5,219 nucleotides of DNA, taken from contig JASHYE010000089.1 in assembly GCA_030043155.1 (NCBI GenBank), positions 1 to 5,219 on the forward strand. Direction: 5' to 3'. Below, one piece after another: positions 1 through 5,219 of the stretch (its first letter is position 1; the number at the start of each line of letters is the position of its first letter). The notes beneath the pieces were generated by a model. That model made no database searches, was not told the DNA's origin, and worked only from the letters and a program-made list of their open reading frames with translations. The stretch is from Candidatus Acidiferrales bacterium. GTDB lineage: Bacteria > Acidobacteriota > Terriglobia > Acidoferrales > UBA7541. Position numbers and translations under genes: made by a program.

Positions 1-191
1 ATTCGCGAAGTGGCATCGGCGTGTCGGCGCGCCGACCGATCTGCGCGCATCGCACTTTCAGTCGCGTGCAGCGAAGCTAAACTTTTTATCACAGCCGCGA
101 AAGTCGCGCAATCATGCGTACGATTCTTTGGAACAATTCACACCGCCGCGCCGCTTTTCATTCGCACCGCTCTCCGATAAAGTACCGCCTC
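1..191. other. Upstream/leader region of the sugar kinase, no assignable gene
   Basis: I find no convincing gene here. On the plus strand, two frames stay open from the left edge, but their translations are Arg/Ser/Ala-rich and resemble no family I know. The kinase frame has a TAA stop at 78-80. The region holds a perfect 14-base palindrome at 23-36, an AT-rich patch at 77-89, and a 5-bp inverted repeat at 96-108 just before the first possible kinase start at 114. I see no convincing -35/-10 pair; TAAACT at 78-83 is a poor -10 candidate with no good -35 upstream of it. Confidence 0.5.
23..36. repeat. Perfect 14-base GC-rich palindrome
   Basis: GTCGGCGCGCCGAC reads the same on both strands. 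It is flanked by ATCG (15-18) and CGAT (37-40), which can extend it with a bulge. As RNA it could form a 5-bp stem with a CGCG loop. No T-run follows directly, so it is not a standard terminator. It could be an operator-like site or simply a chance GC-rich inverted repeat. Confidence 0.3.
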
Positions 192-1181
192 ATGCGTTCG
201 CGCTCTTCTCCTCTTGTTGATGTTGCCGGCGTCGGAATCAACGCCACGGACACAGTCATCGAATTACCGCGCTTTCCTGAGTTTAATTCGAAGCTTGAAC
301 TTTCCTCAGTCGCCGTTTTCCCGGGCGGCCAGGTTGCCAGCGCGCTTGTCGCCTGCCGCCGCTGGGGCCTTTCTGTCAGATATGCTGGCTCCGTCGGCGA
401 TGATGCGGCGGCGGACCTGCAAGCACGCGAGTTGCGGCGCAATAAAATTGAATCGCATCTCATTCGGGTTCCTCATTGTTCTAGCCAACTTTCCTACATT
501 CTTGTGGACTCCGGTTCCGGCGAACGCACGATCCTCTGGAAGCGCGATCCGCGCCTGACCCTTCGCCCAAAGCACCTCCGGCGCGAATGGGTAACTCGAT
601 CAAAGATTCTACTCGTTGACGGACACGATACGGCTGCGGCGGCGCAAGCAGCTCAATGGGCCCGTTTAGCACGCGTGCCCGTCGTGGCCGATGTGGACAA
701 CGTCTACCCAGGAGTTGAAGCTCTGCTTGAGAATACCGATTACCTTTTTGCGACCGGAGCATTTGTAGCCCGCTTCCTTGGAGACGATTCAACATTTCGC
801 GAGAGCCTCTCACAATTGGCACGGCGCTTTGGATGTAAAGTCGTCGGAGTGACTCTTGGCAGGCTCGGAGCTCTTGCCTGGGACGGAGCTGTCTTTCATT
901 ACAGCCGAGGCTATTGCGTTGATGCCGTAGACACAACCGGCGCTGGCGACGTCTTCCATGCTGGAGTTGTGTATGGAATTTTGAAAGACTGGCAACTTCA
1001 GGAAATACTTGAATTCGGCTGTGCCGCTGCCGCTCTGAACTGCACCGCACGTGGCGCTCGGGGCGGAATTAAAGCGTTACCTGAAATTCAAAATTTCATG
1101 CGCACCGCGCGACGTACGAAGTCCGCAGCGCCTCCCGAGTGGATCGAGCACGCGGAACCATCGGCGAAGAGGACTTCATGA
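192..1181 (+). CDS. PfkB/ribokinase-family carbohydrate kinase
   Basis: Predicted cytoplasmic kinase that transfers the ATP gamma-phosphate to a sugar or related hydroxyl substrate. Numbered from the ATG at 192 (329 aa), the substrate-side N-terminal part carries DVAGVGIN followed by DTV at about residues 10-22. The PfkB signature 1 region has PGGQVASA with the Gly pair at 45-46. Signature 2 is DTTGAGD at 247-253, where Asp253 is the expected catalytic base and GAG forms the anion hole. VTLGRLGALAWDG lies just upstream, as is usual. The length is normal for the family. An ATG at 114 would add 26 Arg/His-rich residues unlike the family, and a small inverted repeat sits directly before it, so I prefer 192; neither start has a good ribosome-binding site. 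The substrate cannot be read from the sequence: the N-terminal pattern recalls ketohexokinase- and sulfofructose-kinase-like members more than fructokinase. The stop overlaps the start of the rhomboid gene. Confidence 0.92.
   Translation: MRSRSSPLVDVAGVGINATDTVIELPRFPEFNSKLELSSVAVFPGGQVASALVACRRWGLSVRYAGSVGDDAAADLQARELRRNKIESHLIRVPHCSSQLSYILVDSGSGERTILWKRDPRLTLRPKHLRREWVTRSKILLVDGHDTAAAAQAAQWARLARVPVVADVDNVYPGVEALLENTDYLFATGAFVARFLGDDSTFRESLSQLARRFGCKVVGVTLGRLGALAWDGAVFHYSRGYCVDAVDTTGAGDVFHAGVVYGILKDWQLQEILEFGCAAAALNCTARGARGGIKALPEIQNFMRTARRTKSAAPPEWIEHAEPSAKRTS
1166..1173 (+). promoter_or_regulatory. Ribosome-binding site for the rhomboid gene, inside the kinase 3' end
   Basis: The purine run GAAGAGGA ends four bases before the ATG at 1178 and matches the Shine-Dalgarno core. 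It decides the rhomboid start in favour of 1178 over an in-frame GTG at 1139, which would add 13 polar residues and has no comparable site in front of it. It lies within the last kinase codons, which fits translational coupling through the ATGA overlap. Confidence 0.7.
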
Positions 1182-1873
1182 TCCCCTTGAAGAATCTCCG
1201 GCCGCGGGTTCATTTCCCATATGTCACGCTTGCGCTGATCATTTCGAATTTCATCGTCTTCTTTTATCAGCTATCGCTCTCCCACCGCGCGCTCCAAGCC
1301 TTCATCACGACCTATGCCCTAATCCCGGCCCGCGCGCAGCTCGCACTAGCTGGAACGCATTTCACGCTGGCGCAGGGCTTCGTTCCTTTTTTCACGTCCA
1401 TGTTTCTTCACGCTGGATGGCTTCACATCATCGGCAATATGTGGTTTCTATGGCTGTTTGGCCCTAACGTGGAAGACCGCCTCGGGCACTTTCTCTACCT
1501 CGGCTTTTATCTACTTTGCGGATTGGGTGCCGGAACTGCTCAAACGCTCTTCAGTCTGGGCTCGACAGTTCCCTCTCTCGGCGCCAGCGGAGCCATCGCC
1601 GGCGTGCTCGGCGCCTACATTATTTTTTACCCATCCTCAAAAATTTTTACTCTAGTGACGCTTTTCTTTTGGTGGTTCTTCGCGCGACTGCCCGCTGTGC
1701 TTTTCATTGGGCTGTGGTTCCTGGTGCAATTCCTCAGCGGAGTCAGTTCGCTCGGCAGTGCGGCCGCAGGCGGCGTGGCGTGGTGGGCCCACGTAGGTGG
1801 GTTTCTGCTGGGAATGCTGCTGGTTTCGGGAATGCGCCGCAAGCAGCCTTACGATTCGTACAACTATTCCTAG
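1178..1873 (+). CDS. Rhomboid family intramembrane serine protease
   Basis: Polytopic inner-membrane protease that would cut transmembrane segments of other proteins using a Ser-His dyad. Numbered from the ATG at 1178 (231 aa), the helices are approximately 16-34, 80-98, 104-125, 133-152, 162-188 and 198-218, the basic six-helix rhomboid core without an added soluble domain. The family motifs are all present: HAGWLHIIGN at 78-87, giving the oxyanion-side His83 and Asn87; VEDRLG after helix 2; GASG at 135-138 with catalytic Ser137; and AHVGG at 204-208 with catalytic His205. The active site therefore looks complete. The short Arg/Lys/Tyr/Ser tail after helix 6 is cytoplasmic by the usual topology. 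Its ATG overlaps the kinase TGA by four bases, so the two genes are very likely co-transcribed. The substrate is unknown. The gene ends 8 bases before the stop of the convergent dehydrogenase gene. Confidence 0.95.
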   Translation: MIPLKNLRPRVHFPYVTLALIISNFIVFFYQLSLSHRALQAFITTYALIPARAQLALAGTHFTLAQGFVPFFTSMFLHAGWLHIIGNMWFLWLFGPNVEDRLGHFLYLGFYLLCGLGAGTAQTLFSLGSTVPSLGASGAIAGVLGAYIIFYPSSKIFTLVTLFFWWFFARLPAVLFIGLWFLVQFLSGVSSLGSAAAGGVAWWAHVGGFLLGMLLVSGMRRKQPYDSYNYS

Positions 1874-1881
1874 GTCTTTTC

Positions 1882-2967
1882 TTAAGCGGGGGCGCCCACA
1901 GAACCACGCTTTGAAATGCGCTCCACGAGCCAGTCGCCGACTTCGCGCGTGCCCATGTCGCCGTTGAGATCCGCCGTGGTTTTTCCCTCGCGCACAGCCG
2001 CGCGGACCGCATCGCGAATCAATTCCGCTTCCTTCTCCAGACCCAAATGCTCCAGCATCATCGCACCGGCAAGCGCCGAACCCATAGGGTTTGCCAGATC
2101 CTTTCCAGCAATATTTGGAGCAGAGCCGTGCACCGGCTCAAACAGCGAGACCTTGCCGGGATATATATTCCCCGAAGGCGCGAGACCCAGCCCGCCCGAA
2201 AGTTGCGCGCCCAAATCGCTCGCGATATCGCCGAACAAATTGCATGTGACAATCACGTCAAACTGCGAAGGATCGCGCACCATCTCCATCATCAACGTAT
2301 CGACGAACAGGTGCCGCGTTTCGATGTCCTTATATTCTTCACGCAATTCCTTCCAGACGCGCTGCCACAGGCCGTGTCCAAAGGTCATCGCGTTCGACTT
2401 GTCGCTCATGCACACGCGCCTCAATCCCTTACGCCGCGCATATTCGAGGGCGTACCGGCAGATCCGTTCCACGCCCTTGCGCGTATTCACATCCTCCTGC
2501 ACCGCTACTTCGTCGGTTGTGCCCAATTTGAAGTTCCCGCCCACGCCCGCGTATGCGCCTTCGGTATTTTCCCGGAATACCATGAAATTGACGTCTCGCT
2601 CAGCGCGATCGCGGAGCGGCGTCAGGCGGCGGTCGAAGAGAACGCATGGCCGCGCGTTCACGTACAAGTCCAGCTTGAAGCGCAGACCCAGCAGAATATC
2701 GGCGGCGTGTTGATTCGATGGAACGCGCGGGTCTCCGACGGCGCCAAAAAGAATCGCATCAAAATCGCGCTGGAACGTCTGAATCGCATCGGCAGGCAAG
2801 GTGGTGCCGTCTTTCAAATAGCGATCCGCGCCCCAATCGAAATGCGTGAACGCGAGTTTCTGACCCGTCAAGGCGCATGCTGCTTCCAGCGCTTTCACGC
2901 CTTCGGGAGTTACTTCTTTTCCGATTCCGTCACCTGGAATTACTGCAATGCGTTTCGATTCCGGCAT
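1882..2967 (-). CDS. Isocitrate/isopropylmalate dehydrogenase family protein (3-isopropylmalate dehydrogenase-like)
   Basis: Metal- and NAD(P)-dependent beta-decarboxylating hydroxyacid dehydrogenase, 361 aa, the usual family length, cytoplasmic. It opens with AVIPGDGIGKEV (8-19). Substrate-binding residues are Arg96 in LGLRFKLDLY, Arg106 in NARP, Arg132 in FRENTEG and Tyr139. Lys190 in SDKSNAM is the expected catalytic lysine. Metal ligands are Asp223, Asp247 and Asp251, the last two in NLFGDIASD. The cofactor loop reads EPVHGSAPNIAGK (277-289). NAD-specific isopropylmalate dehydrogenases normally have Asp-Ile after GSAP; here it is Asn285-Ile286, while Lys-Tyr would mark NADP-isocitrate enzymes. 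The loop before Arg96 is nonpolar (ILLGL), which favours an isopropylmalate-like substrate over isocitrate; tartrate/malate or homoisocitrate dehydrogenase remain possible. No leuA, leuC or leuD is in the window, so I withhold leuB. An AGGTGG site supports the ATG at 2967. Confidence 0.93.
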   Translation of the reverse strand: MPESKRIAVIPGDGIGKEVTPEGVKALEAACALTGQKLAFTHFDWGADRYLKDGTTLPADAIQTFQRDFDAILFGAVGDPRVPSNQHAADILLGLRFKLDLYVNARPCVLFDRRLTPLRDRAERDVNFMVFRENTEGAYAGVGGNFKLGTTDEVAVQEDVNTRKGVERICRYALEYARRKGLRRVCMSDKSNAMTFGHGLWQRVWKELREEYKDIETRHLFVDTLMMEMVRDPSQFDVIVTCNLFGDIASDLGAQLSGGLGLAPSGNIYPGKVSLFEPVHGSAPNIAGKDLANPMGSALAGAMMLEHLGLEKEAELIRDAVRAAVREGKTTADLNGDMGTREVGDWLVERISKRGSVGAPA

Positions 2968-2971
2968 ATCA

Positions 2972-2977
2972 CCACCT
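2972..2977 (-). promoter_or_regulatory. Ribosome-binding site of the dehydrogenase gene
   Basis: On the minus strand AGGTGG lies four bases before the ATG at 2967-2965. It is the clearest Shine-Dalgarno sequence in the window and fixes this start. It suggests the gene is initiated independently rather than by coupling to the transporter gene 78 bases upstream. Confidence 0.75.
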
Positions 2978-2989
2978 GAAGTAAAACTT

Positions 2990-3026
2990 TAAGCCTCGCT
3001 GCCCTATGTATGGGAAGCGAAGTTTA
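2990..3026 (-). terminator. Imperfect hairpin between transporter and dehydrogenase genes, candidate weak terminator or 5'-leader stem
   Basis: Read on the minus strand, the arm at 3026-3012 faces the arm at 3004-2990 across a 7-base loop (ATACATA). Of 15 opposed positions, 12 are Watson-Crick pairs, one is G-U and two are mismatches (A-C and U-C). The top is a GC clamp (CCC/GGG), and the middle is TTCGCT against AGCGAG. Four T residues (2986-2983) follow after AAG, so it resembles a poor rho-independent terminator for the upstream operon. It could equally be a leader structure of the dehydrogenase mRNA. No thermodynamic calculation was made. Confidence 0.4.
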
Positions 3027-3045
3027 GCATGGCCCAGTCTTCTGC

Positions 3046-3966
3046 TCACGCGCCAGCCGCTTCCACCGGAACGGCTTCGCTTCCTGGCCCGAACTCTGCC
3101 AGATACACGCCCGCCAAAATCAGCCCGCCGCCAATGAGCAGCGCCAGCGTAGGGCTGTCTCCGAGGATCAGCACAGCCAGCAGCGCCGCGATGGGCGTCT
3201 CGAGATACGTAAAGACTGCGAGCCGCGAAGCGGGCAGATGAGCCAGCGCCCAGAAAAAGACGAGGTACGCGCCAATCGACGAAACCAGCACGGTATACGC
3301 TAACCCGAACCATCCCGCCGTGCCTACCGCAGTCCAATCCAGCCGCGCAGCTTCGCGTACCGTCAGCGGAAGCAGAAAGATCGCGCCTGCCAAGTTGCAG
3401 AATGTGTTCATGGAAATGGTGTCGTATTGCCGCGCGACTCTCTTGGCCAAAACGGTGTAGAGGGCGAAACCGCAAGTCCCGCCCAAGGCGATTAGGTCGC
3501 CAATCCACGTGCCTGCGTGACGATGGAGTTCGTCTCCCGCAACGAGGATTGCTACTCCTGCAAAGCATGTCGCCATACCGGTAATTTTCGCGCGAGTGAT
3601 TTTCTCCAGCTTATAGGCCCGTGCGAGCAGGAGCACCAGAATCGGCCCGCTCGCCACAATCAAAGCCGAGTGCGCGGCGGTTGTGTAATTAAGCCCTACA
3701 ATGAACAGTCCACGATTAATCGCTACTCCCCAAAAACCCAGCACGGCGAAGATCCACAAATCCTTGCGGTTCAACCGTGAACGACGCGGCCGCGCAAAAT
3801 AGATCGGTACCATCAACAGGCCTGAAAGCTCGATGCGAAACGAAGTCATTGCGAAGGGGTTGATGTAATGCAGCGTGATTTTGGCGATGATGAAGTTAAA
3901 GGACCACCCGAGGACCGTGAGCAAAACCAGCGTATACAGCAGCACAGGATGGCGCGGCCGTTCCAC
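3046..3966 (-). CDS. EamA/DMT-superfamily transporter (ten-helix RhaT/YdcZ-type permease)
   Basis: Inner-membrane drug/metabolite-superfamily permease, 306 aa, made of two EamA repeats of five helices. Helices are approximately 8-30, 37-57, 70-90, 96-116, 127-145, 153-175, 186-203, 213-240, 248-268 and 273-290. The first repeat has the typical segment RGLFIVGLNYTTAAHSA (85-101) leading into GPILVLLLA. The second ends with YLETPIAALLAVLILGD (254-270) and GGGLILAGVYLAE, the classic EamA end pattern. Family members move amino acids, sugars, nucleosides or other small metabolites, often outward; the sequence does not fix the substrate. The start is GTG at 3966, one codon after the TAA of the upstream MenC-type gene and in the same frame; its GAGGTG ribosome-binding candidate (3984-3979) is rather far away, so re-initiation by terminating ribosomes is likely. 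Context suggests transport of an amino-acid derivative, which is inference. Confidence 0.94.
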   Translation of the reverse strand: MERPRHPVLLYTLVLLTVLGWSFNFIIAKITLHYINPFAMTSFRIELSGLLMVPIYFARPRRSRLNRKDLWIFAVLGFWGVAINRGLFIVGLNYTTAAHSALIVASGPILVLLLARAYKLEKITRAKITGMATCFAGVAILVAGDELHRHAGTWIGDLIALGGTCGFALYTVLAKRVARQYDTISMNTFCNLAGAIFLLPLTVREAARLDWTAVGTAGWFGLAYTVLVSSIGAYLVFFWALAHLPASRLAVFTYLETPIAALLAVLILGDSPTLALLIGGGLILAGVYLAEFGPGSEAVPVEAAGA

Positions 3967-3969
3967 TCT

Positions 3970-5076
3970 TTAAGCGAGCACCTCGCTTCGCACTGTCACT
4001 TTGTCGATGCGTTGAAGTATTGGTTCATATCCGATTCCCGGTCCGCTGGGCACACGAATCGTGCCTTTAGGTGTTACTTGAATTTCCGGCTCGACGATAT
4101 CCTGAGCCCAGTAACGCTTGCTCGCCGCGACATCTCCCGGAAGCGTGAAATTCTCAAGCGTTGAAAGCGCGATGTTGTGCGCCCGGCCAATACCGGTTTC
4201 AAGCATTCCTCCACACCACATCGGAATGGCGCTCTTCTGGCAGAGATCGTGAATGCGGCGCATGGGCGCGTGGCCGCCGACTCGGCCCATTTTCATATTG
4301 ATGATCTTGCAGGCGCCGGTCTCGATTGCCGCAACGGCATGTTCGTACTCGTGGATGCACTCGTCCAGGCAGATCGGGGTCTTGAGCTGCTTTTGCAGTT
4401 TGACGTGGCTGTAGATATCGTCCCATCCGAGCGGCTGCTCAATCATCATCAGCCCAAATTCGTCGAGTTTCTTCAGAAGCGGAGCATCGGCCAGCGTGTA
4501 TGCTGAGTTCGCGTCGGCCATTAACCGGATATGGGGCCAGCGCTTTCGCAGCACTTCGATTTTGTCGATGTCATTTCCCGGCTTGATCTTGATTTTGATT
4601 CGCTGGTAACCGGCAGCCAATTCTTTTTCGACAGCGGCAATCAAGTCCTCGGACGTCGGCTGAATTCCGATGGAAACGCCGCTGGCAATCTCCTCGCGAC
4701 ATCCGCCCAGCAATTTCCATAGCGGAATCTTTTTCTGCTTGGCTTCAGCATCCCAAACTGCCGATTCCAGCGTCGCCTTCGCCATATTGTGGCCACGCGT
4801 ATGCGAAAGCATCGCGAAAACTTCGCTCGCAGAACCGAATTCCCTGCTCCGTAAATCGGGCCAGAGAAAATCGCGCGTAATGGTCCAGGCTGTGTCGATG
4901 TTTTCCGGGGAGTAGTAGGGCTTCTCGTCCGCAACGCACTCTCCCCAGCCTGTGACGCCGTCCACTTTCACTTCTGCCAGCATAATGCGCCGCTCCGTCG
5001 TCGTTCCGAAACTCGTTTCGAAACGCATCGCCAGCGGCATGCGAATTTCCCTCAGAACTACTTTCTCAACACGCAT
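3970..5076 (-). CDS. menC: MenC-type o-succinylbenzoate synthase / N-succinylamino acid racemase (enolase superfamily)
   Basis: Enolase-superfamily enzyme, 368 aa, as long as the Amycolatopsis N-acylamino acid racemase it strongly resembles throughout. The N-terminal capping domain includes MPLAMRFETSFGT (13-25), which forms the mobile substrate loop, and GWGECVA (43-49). The barrel holds the KxK pair Lys161/Lys163 in RIKIKIKPG, metal ligands Asp188 (MADANSAYT), Glu213 (MIEQPL) and Asp238 (CLDEC), and the opposite catalytic Lys262 in NMKMGRVGG. All catalytic residues are present. Such enzymes make o-succinylbenzoate for menaquinone, racemise N-succinyl amino acids, or do both. Arg265 corresponds to Arg266 of the Amycolatopsis enzyme, a second-shell residue linked to racemase activity. 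No other men gene is visible, so the symbol is a family label rather than proof of a menaquinone role. The ATG at 5076 has GGGGA six bases upstream. The gene lies 23 bases after the partial gene and just before the transporter. Confidence 0.92.
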   Translation of the reverse strand: MRVEKVVLREIRMPLAMRFETSFGTTTERRIMLAEVKVDGVTGWGECVADEKPYYSPENIDTAWTITRDFLWPDLRSREFGSASEVFAMLSHTRGHNMAKATLESAVWDAEAKQKKIPLWKLLGGCREEIASGVSIGIQPTSEDLIAAVEKELAAGYQRIKIKIKPGNDIDKIEVLRKRWPHIRLMADANSAYTLADAPLLKKLDEFGLMMIEQPLGWDDIYSHVKLQKQLKTPICLDECIHEYEHAVAAIETGACKIINMKMGRVGGHAPMRRIHDLCQKSAIPMWCGGMLETGIGRAHNIALSTLENFTLPGDVAASKRYWAQDIVEPEIQVTPKGTIRVPSGPGIGYEPILQRIDKVTVRSEVLA

Positions 5077-5099
5077 GAATGATCCCCGACCCTTCCACC

Positions 5100-5219
5100 C
5101 TAGCTTGTCGCAATTTGTGCAGCGACTTGCTTCTCTTCTTCTAGAATATAGCTGGCCTCTTTTGGACCGATTTCCAGGCCTGTAACGATGAAGCCATCCT
5201 TCATGTATTTCATGAACTT
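5100..5219 (-). CDS. 3' end of an unidentified gene, cut by the window edge
   Basis: On the minus strand one frame is open from the right edge for 39 codons and ends at TAG (5102-5100). The C-terminal peptide starts KFMKYMKDGFIVTGLEIG, continues through a short acidic/basic segment containing LEEEKQ, and ends IATS. It has balanced protein-like composition and probably finishes in an amphipathic helix. It stops 23 bases before the MenC-type start on the same strand, as expected for the preceding gene of an operon. I do not recognise the family. The known partners of N-succinylamino acid racemases (an M20-type desuccinylase or a GNAT succinyltransferase) are possibilities that this fragment neither supports nor excludes. 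Confidence 0.65.
   Translation of the reverse strand, partial: KFMKYMKDGFIVTGLEIGPKEASYILEEEKQVAAQIATS

Noticed and set aside
1..50. Divergent minus-strand gene starting at the CAT at 48-50
   Set aside because: Only about 16 Arg/Ala-rich codons are visible before the edge, with no ribosome-binding site or recognisable N-terminus.
55..83. Sigma70-type promoter before the kinase
   Set aside because: TAAACT (78-83) matches the -10 consensus at four of six positions, but nothing near 55-61 resembles TTGACA; too weak to annotate.
481..1050. 189-codon minus-strand open frame
   Set aside because: Antisense to the sugar kinase, whose PfkB motifs are intact; the translation is Arg/Gln/Ser-rich shadow sequence.
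1888..1897. GGGGGCGCCC as a bidirectional terminator at the convergent junction
   Set aside because: It lies inside the dehydrogenase coding end, has essentially no loop, and is not flanked by a suitable T-run.
2158..2174. AT-rich ATATATAT patch flanked by GGG and CCC
   Set aside because: It encodes the Gly-Asn-Ile-Tyr-Pro stretch of the dehydrogenase and is not a perfect palindrome.
1916..2713. 265-codon plus-strand open frame
   Set aside because: Also antisense to the dehydrogenase, Ser/Arg/Pro-rich, with no recognisable domain or ribosome-binding site.
2047..2979. 310-codon plus-strand open frame
   Set aside because: It lies wholly antisense to the well-supported dehydrogenase gene. Its translation is Arg/His/Gln-rich without family motifs, as expected for a shadow of a GC-rich gene.
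3007..3030. Possible leader peptide for attenuation of the dehydrogenase gene (ATG at 3030 on the minus strand, 8 codons ending in TAG)
   Set aside because: It encodes MLNFASHT with only one Leu codon and no convincing ribosome-binding site, so it does not resemble a leucine attenuator.
2969..3568. 199-codon minus-strand open frame overlapping the transporter
   Set aside because: A different frame on the same strand as the EamA gene, with Arg-rich content and no membrane helices or motifs.

Overview
The window is a gene-dense, GC-rich stretch of bacterial chromosome carrying five complete protein genes and the 3' end of a sixth. There is no RNA gene, mobile element or CRISPR array that I can support. 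The gene styles (PfkB sugar kinase with an N-terminal GIN-DT motif, small rhomboid, MenC2/NSAR-type enolase-superfamily enzyme, divergent isopropylmalate-dehydrogenase-type enzyme) and the base composition would fit a soil bacterium such as an Acidobacteriota member. That placement is inference from general appearance only; nothing here is a firm taxonomic marker.

Layout. Positions 1-191 are an upstream/leader region with two short GC-rich inverted repeats. Two plus-strand genes follow: a PfkB/ribokinase-family sugar kinase (192 or 114 to 1181) and a six-helix rhomboid intramembrane serine protease (1178-1873). They overlap by four bases (ATGA), so they look translationally coupled. From 1882 to the right edge everything is on the minus strand and converges on the rhomboid gene with only 8 bases between the two stop codons. 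In transcription order the minus-strand genes are an unidentified gene of which only the last 39 codons are visible (5219-5100), a MenC-type o-succinylbenzoate synthase / N-succinylamino acid racemase (5076-3970), a ten-helix EamA/DMT transporter (3966-3046), and an isocitrate/isopropylmalate dehydrogenase-family enzyme (2967-1882).

How the genes may work together. The partial gene, the racemase-type enzyme and the EamA transporter are spaced by 23 and 3 bases and are probably one operon. The dehydrogenase follows after 78 bases that contain an imperfect hairpin, so it may be the distal operon gene or a separate unit. No other menaquinone-synthesis gene is visible. Together with the NSAR-like active-site Arg265, this makes an amino-acid role (racemisation of N-succinyl amino acids, transport, branched-chain-type keto-acid chemistry) at least as likely as menaquinone synthesis. 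The kinase-rhomboid pair has no obvious functional link to the minus-strand cluster.

I see no clearly new system. The points worth a second look are the in-frame TAA-AGA-GTG junction between the MenC-type gene and the transporter, the Asp-to-Asn change at the cofactor-selecting position of the dehydrogenase, the kinase-rhomboid coupling, and the hairpin in the 78-base gap.
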